From: Salinirussus salinus
GTDB lineage: Archaea > Halobacteriota > Halobacteria > Halobacteriales > Haloarculaceae
Reading direction: 5' to 3'
Assembly: GCF_009831455.1 (NCBI RefSeq)
Contig: NZ_WOWO01000002.1
Location: 62,001-126,000, forward strand
DNA: 64,000 bases
Shown piece by piece: positions 54,497 to 63,617 of the stretch; positions within the stretch are counted from its first letter, which is position 1; each line of letters begins with the position of its first letter. Both the position numbers and the translations under genes were made by a program. The notes under the pieces were generated by a model. The model ran no database searches, was not told the DNA's origin, and was given only the letters and a program-made list of their open reading frames with translations.

Positions 54497-57400
54497 ATGG
54501 ACCAGTCCGACCTCACCTCGTGGGAGGACGGCGAGCGGCCGGCCGCCGAGGCCGAGGCTGTCGCCGGTAACGGGGGGACCGACGCCGACCTGGTCGACAC
54601 CGCCGAGCACCGCTATCCCGACGCCGACGGCACTGTGGAGTTCGCGGTCGCACAGGTCGACTACACCGTCGAGGGCCGCGGCGACGACGAGTACCCCGTG
54701 ATGCACGTCTTCGGGCGGACCGCCGACCTGGACCCGGTCCACGTCCAGGTCGAGGAGTTCCGCCCCTACTTCTACGCGCCGGTCGACTCCGTCACGGAAG
54801 GCGAGCTCCGCCAGTACGACCGCATCACCGGGTGGGAGTACGAGGACGACGACGGCGACCCCTACGAATCCATTCGGGGGGAGAAACTCGTGAAGGTCTT
54901 CGGCCAGACGCCGCGGGACGTCGGCCAGATGCGCGACGACTTCGAGCACTACGAGGCGGACATCCTCTTTCCCAACCGGTTTCTGATAGACAAGGACATC
55001 ACCAGCGGCGTCCGGGTCCCCCGCCGCGAGGACGGCGACCGGCTCCGGGTCCACCACGAGGAGGTCGAGCCCGTGGAGGTCGACGCCGAACCCCGGGTCA
55101 ACACCTTCGACATCGAGGTCGACGACCGCTCGGGGTTCCCGGAGGACGGCGAGGAGCCGATCATCTGTCTCACCTCGCACGACTCCTACGACGACGAGTA
55201 CATCGTCTGGCTCTACCAGTCGCCGGAGGGCGTCGACGGGCCGGAGGCACTCGAGGGGTACGACCCCATCGAGGGCGACTTCGAGGCCGACGTCCGCACC
55301 TTCGGGACGGAGGAGGCGATGCTCGGCTCCTTCCTGAACTACATCGAGGGGACGGACCCGGACATCCTGACGGGGTGGAACTTCACCGACTTCGACGCCC
55401 CCTACCTCATCGACCGGCTGGACGTCCTGGCCGACCGGAACGACACGGACCACGACCTCTCCTACGACCGCCTCTCCCGGGTCGACGAGGTGTGGCGGAG
55501 CGACTGGCAGGGCCCCGATGTCAAGGGTCGGGTCGTCTTCGACCTCCTCTATGCCTACCAGCGCACGAAGTTCACGGAACTGGACTCCTACCGGCTGGAC
55601 GACGTCGGTGAGCGCGAACTCGGCGTCGGCAAGGAGCGGTACGCCGGCGACATCGGCGACCTCTGGGAGCAGGAGCCCGAGCGGCTGCTGGAGTACAACC
55701 TCCGCGACGTGGAGCTGTGTGTCGAACTGGACCGCGACCAGGACATCGTCGCCTTCTGGAACGAGGTCCGCCAGTTCGTCGGCTGCAAGCTCGAGGACGC
55801 CACCACCCCAGGCGACGCTGTCGACATGTACGTGCTGCACAAACTGCACGACGAGTACGCCCTCCCCTCGAAAGGGCAACAGGACAGCGAGGACTACGAG
55901 GGCGGCGCGGTCTTCGACCCGATCACCGGCGTGCGCGAGAACGTCACCGTGCTCGACCTGAAATGTTTCAGTAGCGACACTGAGGTGCTGACTCCGGAGG
56001 GTCCACGCGACATTACTGACATCCAGGTCGGAGACCCGGTCTACACGCTCAACCCGGACACCTTCGAGTGCGAGGTGAAACCCGTCGCCGAGACGCACGA
56101 GTACGAGAACGAATTCGGTGAGCTTCACCACCTCTCGGGCAACACACACGACTTGAAGATCACCGAGAATCATCGGTTCCTCGTTTCCAGCCAGCGCGGG
56201 TGGGACGAGCAGTCACCCGGCGACTTCGAGTTCGCGGAGTACCGGAACATTCCGGAGTACGAGCGCTTCGCGTTCCCACAGCACGAGCCGATGGATGGCC
56301 GTCGTCCGGAGACATTTGATTTCGTCAGCCGGGTTGAGGAGGGACAGGTCGTCGCCTATTCCGACGACGACTTGCGCCGGTTCAGAAACCGGATGCCCGA
56401 GTCAGTTACCGAGTCGCTGGACCTCGCACACGGTACGTCGGAAGCGGCCGGACTGCAGCAGAAAGTCGGAAAGTATCTCATTCCCCTGTCAGTCTACCGT
56501 TCCAACCGCGAGGTCATCGACGAACACGCCGACGACGTGTTTCTCAAATACGACAGACAGCACCGCGAGACTCCACTTGCGTTCGAGATGGAGAACTGGC
56601 TTGCGTTTCTCGGCTGGTTCGTTACGGAGGGCAGTACCGATGCCGACAACGGGCGACTGACGCTGCATCAGAGGGACCCCGATGGCCGGGAGGTGATCCG
56701 GTCGTTGCTCGACCGGATGGGCATCAACTACAGCACCGACGACCGAGGGATCAACGTCTCGAACCAGCTCCTGGTCGACTGGCTCGAAAATAACTGCGGC
56801 GACGGATACGCGGAGAAACGCCTCCCGGACTGGCTGTTCGACCTCGACGGCGAACTGCTGTCGGTCCTGCTCGAAACGGTGGTTGACGGAGACGGCAGTC
56901 GGACGGACTCCGGGCTCCGGAAATTCTGGACCAAAAGCGACGTGCTCAAGGACGATATCGTCGATATTTCCGTGCGTTGTGGGCACAAACCGACCGTCAC
57001 GAAGGAGTCCGACGGCACGTGGTACGTCTCCATCGGCAAGCGCGGTTCGTTCAAAAAAGAGACGAACGCGACGGTCGAAGAACACGACGGGACGGTTCAC
57101 TGCATCACCGCTGAGGACAACCACGTCGTCATGGCCGGTCGGAATGGCCACTTCCAGTGGGTCGGCCAGTCGCTGTACCCCATGTGCATGGTGACGACCA
57201 ACGCCAGCCCGGAGACGAAAGTCGACCCCGACTCCTACGACGGCGAGACATACCGCGCACCCAACGGGACACACTTCCGGAAGGAACCGGACGGCGCCAT
57301 CCGGGAGATGGTCGACGAACTGCTGGCCGAGCGCGACGAGAAAAAGTCCCTGCGGGACGACCACGACCCCGAGGACCCTGCCTACGAGCAGTACGACCGG

Positions 57401-59716
57401 CAGCAGGCGGCGGTGAAGGTCATCATGAACTGCTTCACGCCGGATACGGAAGTCCTGACGCCAGAGGGTGTCCGGAACATCCGGGCTCTCGACGTCGGGG
57501 ACGAGGTGTACTCGCTTGATCCGGAGACGATGGAGATGGAGGTGAAGCCGGTCGTCGAGACCCACGCCTACCCCGACTACGACGGGGAACTGGTCGATAT
57601 CGAGACCAGCAAGATCGACTTCAGCGTGACCCCGAACCACCGGATGCTCGTCCGTAAAAACGAGACGAACGGCGTCACCGAGGACAGGTACCGGTTCGTC
57701 GAAGCGGGGGAGTTGGACGACACGACGAACTACGAACTCCCACACGACTGGGACGGGCCGGACGGCGAACGCCTAGAAGCGGTCGACTTTACTGACTACG
57801 CCAGCGAGTACGAGGTCTGGGTCCGGCCGTCTGTACATGGCCATACCTTCGCTGCGGAGCTGGGGTACTACCCGGACAAAGTTCTGAAAAACGATATCGG
57901 CGAGGAGGGGTACGTGTTTGGACCCGAGGAGTTCGAGGAGCACAGACCGTACATCGAGGAGATAGCCGAGCGGACGTACGTTCACGCGGAATCGGGCCGC
58001 AAGTGGGTTCCGCGGACGTTCGATGCCGACGATTTCCTCGACCTGCTCGCGTGGTACATCACCGAAGGGAACGTCTACACGTCCGAGACGAGGGAGTTCG
58101 GCGAGAAGACGCGCGGCTCGGCGACGACGGTCAAGATTGCACAGAACACCCCCGAAACGAACATCGCTGCCGACGGAGGCAGCCACGCAGAGATCGGTGC
58201 GCTGCTCGACCGCATGGGGTTCGACTACTACGTCGACGACCGGAGCTACCAGTTCACCTCGAAACTCGTGGGTGACCTGCTCCGTGACCTGTGTGGTGAC
58301 GGAAGTCACGAGAAGCGTGTTCCGGAGTTCGTGTTCGACTTGTGCCGGTCCCAGAAGCGCCGGTTTCTGGAGACGCTCATCGACGGTGACGGGGACCGCC
58401 AGCCGAACTCCTGGCGGTACACGACGGCGAGCGACCAGTTGCGCGACGACGTCCTCCGGCTCTGTGCACACCTCGGTCTGACCGCGAACTACAACCGGGA
58501 CAGCGGGACGTGGCGGATCTACGTCACGGAAGACAGCAAGAACACGCTCCGGATGCACCGGAGTGCCGACCGGAGCAAGGCGGCAGACGGTGTTTACTGT
58601 GTGACCGTCGAGGACAACCACACGCTTCTGGCCGGCCGAAACGGCAAATTCCAGTTCGTCGGCCAGTCGCTCTACGGCGTTCTCGGGTGGGACCGGTTCC
58701 GGCTCTACGACAAGGAGATGGGTGCTGCTGTCACTGCTACGGGTCGTGAGGTGATCGAGTACACCGACGAAGTCGTCGCAAACGAGGGGTACGAAGTCGT
58801 CTACGGTGACACCGACAGCGTTATGTTACAGTTGGGCGACATTTCTGTCGAGGACGTTGACGGCCCGGTCGAAGTTACCGATGAGATGCGGGAGAAACAT
58901 CCTGAGATGGCCGAGGAGGAACTCGAAACCATTGCCGCAACCATCCGAAAGGGGTTCGAACTCGAGGATGTGATCAACAGTTCCTACGACGAGTTCGCCC
59001 TCGAGCGGCTGAACGCCGAGAGCCACCGCTTCGAGATCGAGTTCGAGAAGCTCTACCGGCGGTTCTTCCAGGCGGGGAAGAAGAAGCGGTACGCCGGCCA
59101 CATCGTCTGGAAGGAGGGCAAAGACGTCGACGACATCGACATCACGGGCTTCGAATATCAACGGTCGGACATCGCGCCCATCACCAAGGAAGTCCAGAAG
59201 GGGGTCATCGACATGATCGTGATGGGCGAGGACCCGGAGGCGGTCAAATCGTACCTCCACGACGTGATCCAGGACTTCCGGGCGGGGAACGTCGACCTCG
59301 ACGACGTGGGCATCCCGGGCGGGATCGGCAAGCGGCTGGACAACTACGACACCGACACCGCGCAGGTCCGGGGCGCGAAGTACGCCAACGCCGTGCTGGG
59401 GACGAACTTCCAGCGCGGCTCCAAGCCCAAACGCCTCTACCTCGACCGTGTCCACTCCGATTTCTGGGAGCGCATCGAGCGCGAGGAGGGGCTGGACCCC
59501 TCGACGGACCCGGTGTACGGTGCCTTCCGGCGGGACCCCGACGTCATCTGTTTCGAGTACCCGGACCAGATCCCCGAGGAGTTCGAGGTCGACTGGGACA
59601 AGATGCTCGACAAGACGCTCAAGGGGCCGATCGAGCGGATCATCGAGGCTCTGGGCATCTCCTGGGAGGAGGTCAAGACCGGCCAGGAACAGACCGGGCT
59701 CGGCTCGTTCATGTAA
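54497..59716 (+). CDS. polB: Family B DNA polymerase precursor with two inteins
   Basis: Main replicative polymerase candidate with 3'-5' exonuclease. The precursor is 1739 aa; removing the two inteins (402 and 412 aa) leaves 925 aa, a normal archaeal PolB size. Exonuclease motifs are FDIEVDD (Asp205, Glu207), GWNFTDFDAP (Asn295, Asp300) and YNLRD (Tyr400, Asp404). The polymerase SLYP motif is interrupted after DLK by intein 1 and NSxYG by intein 2; the YGDTDS motif (58802-58819) is intact. ATG 54497 is chosen because the open frame runs far upstream into rad50. A tract of 3' extein just after intein 2 has unusual codon use. Confidence 0.96.
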   Translation: MDQSDLTSWEDGERPAAEAEAVAGNGGTDADLVDTAEHRYPDADGTVEFAVAQVDYTVEGRGDDEYPVMHVFGRTADLDPVHVQVEEFRPYFYAPVDSVTEGELRQYDRITGWEYEDDDGDPYESIRGEKLVKVFGQTPRDVGQMRDDFEHYEADILFPNRFLIDKDITSGVRVPRREDGDRLRVHHEEVEPVEVDAEPRVNTFDIEVDDRSGFPEDGEEPIICLTSHDSYDDEYIVWLYQSPEGVDGPEALEGYDPIEGDFEADVRTFGTEEAMLGSFLNYIEGTDPDILTGWNFTDFDAPYLIDRLDVLADRNDTDHDLSYDRLSRVDEVWRSDWQGPDVKGRVVFDLLYAYQRTKFTELDSYRLDDVGERELGVGKERYAGDIGDLWEQEPERLLEYNLRDVELCVELDRDQDIVAFWNEVRQFVGCKLEDATTPGDAVDMYVLHKLHDEYALPSKGQQDSEDYEGGAVFDPITGVRENVTVLDLKCFSSDTEVLTPEGPRDITDIQVGDPVYTLNPDTFECEVKPVAETHEYENEFGELHHLSGNTHDLKITENHRFLVSSQRGWDEQSPGDFEFAEYRNIPEYERFAFPQHEPMDGRRPETFDFVSRVEEGQVVAYSDDDLRRFRNRMPESVTESLDLAHGTSEAAGLQQKVGKYLIPLSVYRSNREVIDEHADDVFLKYDRQHRETPLAFEMENWLAFLGWFVTEGSTDADNGRLTLHQRDPDGREVIRSLLDRMGINYSTDDRGINVSNQLLVDWLENNCGDGYAEKRLPDWLFDLDGELLSVLLETVVDGDGSRTDSGLRKFWTKSDVLKDDIVDISVRCGHKPTVTKESDGTWYVSIGKRGSFKKETNATVEEHDGTVHCITAEDNHVVMAGRNGHFQWVGQSLYPMCMVTTNASPETKVDPDSYDGETYRAPNGTHFRKEPDGAIREMVDELLAERDEKKSLRDDHDPEDPAYEQYDRQQAAVKVIMNCFTPDTEVLTPEGVRNIRALDVGDEVYSLDPETMEMEVKPVVETHAYPDYDGELVDIETSKIDFSVTPNHRMLVRKNETNGVTEDRYRFVEAGELDDTTNYELPHDWDGPDGERLEAVDFTDYASEYEVWVRPSVHGHTFAAELGYYPDKVLKNDIGEEGYVFGPEEFEEHRPYIEEIAERTYVHAESGRKWVPRTFDADDFLDLLAWYITEGNVYTSETREFGEKTRGSATTVKIAQNTPETNIAADGGSHAEIGALLDRMGFDYYVDDRSYQFTSKLVGDLLRDLCGDGSHEKRVPEFVFDLCRSQKRRFLETLIDGDGDRQPNSWRYTTASDQLRDDVLRLCAHLGLTANYNRDSGTWRIYVTEDSKNTLRMHRSADRSKAADGVYCVTVEDNHTLLAGRNGKFQFVGQSLYGVLGWDRFRLYDKEMGAAVTATGREVIEYTDEVVANEGYEVVYGDTDSVMLQLGDISVEDVDGPVEVTDEMREKHPEMAEEELETIAATIRKGFELEDVINSSYDEFALERLNAESHRFEIEFEKLYRRFFQAGKKKRYAGHIVWKEGKDVDDIDITGFEYQRSDIAPITKEVQKGVIDMIVMGEDPEAVKSYLHDVIQDFRAGNVDLDDVGIPGGIGKRLDNYDTDTAQVRGAKYANAVLGTNFQRGSKPKRLYLDRVHSDFWERIEREEGLDPSTDPVYGAFRRDPDVICFEYPDQIPEEFEVDWDKMLDKTLKGPIERIIEALGISWEEVKTGQEQTGLGSFM
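55964..57169 (+). other. Intein 1 in PolB, at the DxxSLYP motif (pol-a site)
   Basis: Residues 490-891 of the precursor, 402 aa. It begins with Cys in LK|CFSSDTEVLTPEG (splicing block A) and has block B NTHDLKITENHRFLV with the conserved His. Two LAGLIDADG-type motifs, LAFLGWFVTEGS (with Glu) and LLETVVDGDG (with Asp), mark a homing endonuclease that looks intact. Block F/G is HVVMAGRNGHFQWVGQ, followed by extein Ser of SLYP. The C-terminal residue is Gln with penultimate Gly, instead of the usual Asn with His. Codon use is less G/C-biased than the flanking extein. Confidence 0.94.
57431..58666 (+). other. Intein 2 in PolB, at the KxxxNSxYG motif (pol-b site)
   Basis: Residues 979-1390 of the precursor, 412 aa. 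It begins MN|CFTPDTEVLTPEGVRNI and has block B IDFSVTPNHRMLV. Endonuclease motifs are LLAWYITEGN (about 58044-58073) and FLETLIDGDG (about 58363-58395). It ends CVTVEDNHTLLAGRNG then KFQFVGQ, followed by extein SLYG, again with C-terminal Gly-Gln. The strong likeness of both ends to intein 1 suggests the two are related by descent. Relaxed codon use continues past its end into the extein. Confidence 0.94.
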
Positions 59717-59803
59717 CCCTGACGGGACGGCCGGGGTGCTCGCGATTTTGGGAACCGAAAACAAAGTTTGACATCCGGAAATTTCGTCCCGGAAGTCCGA
59801 AAG

Positions 59804-59841
59804 CATTATGGGTGAGTCTCCCCACTTTTCGGTTGACCTAA
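59804..59841 (+). promoter_or_regulatory. Predicted sufC promoter with dyad TTCGGT-TG-ACCTAA
   Basis: A TATA-like cattatg (59804-59810) is followed by the imperfect 14-bp dyad TTCGGTTGACCTAA (59828-59841), about where transcription should start and 6 nt before the ATG. Its spacing and TTAGGT-type half-site (minus strand) recall DtxR/IdeR-family operators, which would suit iron control. Inference. Confidence 0.45.
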
Positions 59842-59847
59842 GAAGCC

Positions 59848-60774
59848 ATGGCAACACTCGAAATCGACAATCTGCACGCGGAAGTCGCCGAGGAGGGTGG
59901 CGAGACGATCCTCCGTGGTGTCGAGCTGGAAGTCGGGAGCAACGAGATCCACGCCCTGATGGGCCCCAACGGCAGCGGGAAGTCGACGCTGGCGAAAGTG
60001 ATCGCCGGCCACCCCGCCTACGAGGTGACCGAGGGGGCGGTCCGCCTGCACCTCGACGGCGACGAGTTCGAGGAGCTGGCCGAGGCCGACGAAGACGAGC
60101 TCTCGTGGAACCTGCTCGACCTCGAACCGAACGAGCGTGCGGCGCTGGGCATCTTCCTCGGATTCCAGTACCCCGCAGAGATCGAGGGCGTGACGATGGT
60201 GAACTTCCTCCGGACGGCGCTCAACGCCAAACTCGAGGAGCGCGAGGAGCTGTTCGAGGACGAGGAGGATGAGGAGGAGGAAACCGACGCCACCAACGAG
60301 GACGCCGCCGGCTACGACACCTCCCCGATGGAGGGCCCCGCCGACGAGGGCGACGTCGGCGTCGCCGAGTTCCAGCAGATCCTCCAGGAGAAGATGGAGC
60401 AACTCGACATGGACGAGTCCTTCGCGAGCCGGTATCTGAACGCCGGCTTCTCCGGCGGCGAGAAGAAACAGAACGAGGTGCTCCAGGCTGCGGTGCTGGA
60501 GCCCGAGATCGCGGTGCTGGACGAGATCGACTCGGGGCTGGACATCGACCGGCTCCAGGACGTCTCCAACGGGATCAACGCCCTGCGCGACGAGCAGGGC
60601 GCCGGCATCCTCCAGATCACCCACTACCAGCGGATCCTCGACTACGTCGAGCCCGACCACGTCCACGTGATGCTCGACGGGCAGGTCGCAACGAGCGGCG
60701 GTCCGGAGCTGGCCGAGAAGCTCGAGGACGAGGGGTACGACTGGGTCCGCGAGGAGGCCGTCGAGGCCGCATGA
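59848..60774 (+). CDS. sufC: Fe-S assembly ATPase SufC
   Basis: ABC-type ATPase that partners SufB and SufD. The 308-aa protein has Walker [10 protein letters not shown] (residues 40-47), signature [20 protein letters not shown], and D-loop/Walker [10 protein letters not shown]. An acidic insert of about 40 residues (roughly 134-172, running from [14 protein letters not shown] to GPADEGDVG) makes it longer than the 248-aa E. coli protein. It opens the operon sufC-B-D, with 52 nt to sufB. Confidence 0.95.
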   Translation: MATLEIDNLHAEVAEEGGETILRGVELEVGSNEIHALMGPNGSGKSTLAKVIAGHPAYEVTEGAVRLHLDGDEFEELAEADEDELSWNLLDLEPNERAALGIFLGFQYPAEIEGVTMVNFLRTALNAKLEEREELFEDEEDEEEETDATNEDAAGYDTSPMEGPADEGDVGVAEFQQILQEKMEQLDMDESFASRYLNAGFSGGEKKQNEVLQAAVLEPEIAVLDEIDSGLDIDRLQDVSNGINALRDEQGAGILQITHYQRILDYVEPDHVHVMLDGQVATSGGPELAEKLEDEGYDWVREEAVEAA

Positions 60775-60826
60775 GCCGGACGGACTGCGCGACAGACACA
60801 TACGCACACGACCCCCACACAGACAC

Positions 60827-62251
60827 ATGAGTTCAGAGGACCTACAGGACACCAACACCGAGAAGCGGTTCGAGTTTAAGAAGGAGGAGAAGTCCGCCTT
60901 CGAAGCCGAGAAGGGGCTGACCGAGGAGACGATCCGGGTCATCTCCGAGGACAAGGACGAGCCGGAGTGGATGCTCGAGCGTCGCCTTCGCGCGCTCGAG
61001 CAGTTCAAGGAGATGCCGATGCCCGACGACTGGCCGGCCGCGCCCGACCTCTCGGAAGTCGACGTCGACCAGATCGTCCCCTACATCCGCCCGGACATCG
61101 AGACCCGCGGCGGCGTAGACGACTGGAACGACCTCCCCGAGGAGATCCAGGACACCTTCGACAAGCTGGGCATCCCCGAGGCCGAGAAGAACGCCCTCTC
61201 CGGTGTGGGTGCACAGTACGAGTCGGAGATCGTCTACCAGAACATGCAGGAGCGCTGGGAGGAGAAGGGCGTCATCTTCTGTGACATGGACAAGGCCGTC
61301 CAGGAGCACCCGGAGATCGTTCGGGAGTACTTCATGACGAAGGCCGTGCCCCCGAGCGACAACAAGTTCGCGGCGCTGCACGGCGCCATCTGGTCGGGCG
61401 GCTCCTTCGTCTACGTCCCCGAGGACACCACCGTCGACATGCCCGTCCAGGCGTACTTCCGGATGAACTCAGACGGGATGGGCCAGTTCGAGCACACGCT
61501 GATCGTCGCCGAGGAAGGCTCCGAGGTCCACTACATCGAGGGCTGTTCGGCCCCGAAGTACTCGGAGTTCAACCTCCACTCCGGCGGCGTCGAGGTGTTC
61601 GTCAAGGAGGGTGCTCACGTCCAGTACTCCACCGTGCAGAACTGGTCGAAGAACACCTACAACCTCAACACGAAGCGGGCCATCGCCGAGGCCGACGCGA
61701 CGATGGAGTGGGTCTCGGGCTCGATGGGCTCGAAGGCCACGATGCTGTACCCCTCCACCGTCCTCAAGGGCCCGGGCGCGACGGACAACCACATCACCAT
61801 CGCCTTCGCCGGCGAGGGCCAGGACATCGACACCGGCGCGAAGGTCTACCACAACGCGCCCGACACGAAGTCGACCATCGAGTCCAAGTCCATCTCCAAG
61901 GACGGCGGCCGGACCAACTACCGCGGGCTGGTCCACATGGCCGACGGCGCGACGGACTCCTCGACGAGTGTGGAGTGTGACGCGCTGATGTTCGACAACG
62001 ACTCGACGTCGGACACGATGCCGTACATGGAGATCCAGGAGCAGAACGTCGACGTCGCTCACGAGGCAACCGTCGGCAAGATCGGCGACGAGGACGTCTT
62101 CTACCTCCAGTCACGCGGGCTGGACGACGACGACGCAAAGCAGATGATCGTCGCCGGCTTCATCGAGCCGATCACGGAGGAACTGCCCATCGAGTACGCG
62201 GTCGAACTCAACCGCCTCATCGAACTCGAGATGGAGGGCTCGCTCGGATAA
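60827..62251 (+). CDS. sufB: Fe-S cluster scaffold SufB
   Basis: Core scaffold of the SUF system, 474 aa. The family is clear from FEFKKEEKSAFEAEKGLTEE, YEVGCSAPKYSEFNLHSG-like (here YIEGCSAPKYSEFNLHSGG), VQNWSKNTYNLNTKRAIAEA and the C-terminal GDEDVFYLQSRGLDDDDAKQ followed by MIVAGFIEPI. It forms a complex with SufC and SufD and assembles clusters on its beta-helix. Tight spacing to sufC and sufD shows co-transcription. Confidence 0.96.
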   Translation: MSSEDLQDTNTEKRFEFKKEEKSAFEAEKGLTEETIRVISEDKDEPEWMLERRLRALEQFKEMPMPDDWPAAPDLSEVDVDQIVPYIRPDIETRGGVDDWNDLPEEIQDTFDKLGIPEAEKNALSGVGAQYESEIVYQNMQERWEEKGVIFCDMDKAVQEHPEIVREYFMTKAVPPSDNKFAALHGAIWSGGSFVYVPEDTTVDMPVQAYFRMNSDGMGQFEHTLIVAEEGSEVHYIEGCSAPKYSEFNLHSGGVEVFVKEGAHVQYSTVQNWSKNTYNLNTKRAIAEADATMEWVSGSMGSKATMLYPSTVLKGPGATDNHITIAFAGEGQDIDTGAKVYHNAPDTKSTIESKSISKDGGRTNYRGLVHMADGATDSSTSVECDALMFDNDSTSDTMPYMEIQEQNVDVAHEATVGKIGDEDVFYLQSRGLDDDDAKQMIVAGFIEPITEELPIEYAVELNRLIELEMEGSLG

Positions 62252-62276
62252 CTCCCCCCGGAGTGTCCACACAACC

Positions 62277-63488
62277 ATGAGTACGCAGGTACACGCAAAC
62301 CTCACAGAGGAGCAGGTAACGGAGATAAGCGACCAGCTCGGCGAGCCCGAGTGGCTGCTGGAGACGCGTCTCGAGGCCCTCGACGCTCTCGGGGACCTGG
62401 ACATGCCCGAGGTCATCCGGACGCCCGGGCGCGACTGGACGAACCTCGACGCCCTGGACTACGAGTCCTTCGTCGACCCGCTGGAGTTCGCCCAGGAGAA
62501 AGACCGCGTCGACGCGGAGGGCGTCGACGTGCTGGCCTGGACGGAGGCACTGGAGGCACACGGCGACCTCATCGAGGAGCAGTTCGGCGCGGTCGTCGAC
62601 CCCCAGCGGGACTACCTGACGGCGCTGTCGACGGCGCTCTTTTCGGCGGGGACCGTCGTCTACGTTCCCGAAGGCGTCGTCGCCGACGAGGTCACCATCC
62701 GCACGCGGATGAACTCCCGGGCGCTCTTTAATTACACGCTGGTCGTCGCCGAGGACAACGCCTCGGTGACGATCCTGGAGCGGCAGTCGACCGGCGACGA
62801 CGTGGCGGGCGAGCGCTACTACAGCGGGGTCGTCGAGGCGACCGCCGGCGAGAACGCCAGCGTCCAGTACGGCACGCTGCAGGACCTCTCGGAGGAGACC
62901 TACAACTACCAGGTCAAGCGCGGTCACGCCGGCCGATACGGGACGGTCAACTGGATCGAGGGGAACCTCGGCTCCCGGCTGACCAAGACGGCCGTGGAGA
63001 CGCGGCTGGTCGGCGAGTCCTCCGAGTCGAAGATCGTCGGCGCCTTCTTCGGGCACGGCGACCAGCACTTCGACCTGGCGAGCCGGGTCTGGCACGAGAA
63101 CGAACACACGACCGCGGACCTCGTTACCCGGGGCGTGCTCGACGACAGCGCCCGCTCGGTCTACGAGGGCGTTCAGAACGTCGGCCGGGAGGCCTGGGAC
63201 ACCAACTCCTACCAGCGCGAGAACACCCTCATGCTGTCCGACGACAGCGAGGCAGACGCCTCCCCGAAGCTGATCATCAACAACCACGACACGGAGGCCA
63301 GCCACTCCGCCACCGTGGGCCAGGTCGACAAGGAGGACCTGTTCTACATGACCTCCCGGTCGGTCCCGCCACAGCAGGCGACGAACATGCTCGTCGAGGG
63401 CTTTTTCGTCCCCGTCCTCGAGGAGATCGAGGTCGAGGAGTTCCGCGAGGACCTGGAGGGCCGGGTCGCAGAGCGGCTCCGGCAGTAG
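62277..63488 (+). CDS. sufD: Fe-S cluster assembly protein SufD
   Basis: Partner of SufB, 403 aa, with the same beta-helix and C-terminal domain pattern: TVVYVPEGVVADEVTIRTRM, GTLQDLSEETYNYQ, WIEGNLGSRLTKTAVETRLV, KLIINNHDTEASHSATVGQV and EDLFYMTSRSVPPQQATNML. No recognisable catalytic Cys set is required in SufD. It begins 25 nt after sufB. The third gene of the operon. Confidence 0.94.
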   Translation: MSTQVHANLTEEQVTEISDQLGEPEWLLETRLEALDALGDLDMPEVIRTPGRDWTNLDALDYESFVDPLEFAQEKDRVDAEGVDVLAWTEALEAHGDLIEEQFGAVVDPQRDYLTALSTALFSAGTVVYVPEGVVADEVTIRTRMNSRALFNYTLVVAEDNASVTILERQSTGDDVAGERYYSGVVEATAGENASVQYGTLQDLSEETYNYQVKRGHAGRYGTVNWIEGNLGSRLTKTAVETRLVGESSESKIVGAFFGHGDQHFDLASRVWHENEHTTADLVTRGVLDDSARSVYEGVQNVGREAWDTNSYQRENTLMLSDDSEADASPKLIINNHDTEASHSATVGQVDKEDLFYMTSRSVPPQQATNMLVEGFFVPVLEEIEVEEFREDLEGRVAERLRQ

Positions 63489-63569
63489 AGCCCGTTTCTG
63501 CTCGATTCGATTTCTCCGAGCCTGCCGCACAGGGAACCGCTTAAGTTCGCGTACCACCGACGCTTGCGC

Positions 63570-63617
63570 ATGAGACTGCTGGAACCGGCCACACACGGGA
63601 GCGGGGGGTGTCCATGA
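63570..63617 (+). other. 15-codon ORF overlapping the start of the ferritin-like gene
   Basis: ATG 63570 opens MRLLEPATHGSGGCP and its TGA overlaps the next ATG (ATGA). A TATA-like cttaag at about 63539-63545 is about 27 nt before it, so it may be translated as a leaderless leader peptide. Could equally be chance. Confidence 0.4.

Noticed and set aside
58802-58819. Third intein at the YGDTDS site of PolB
   Set aside because: The motif reads straight through with no inserted sequence.
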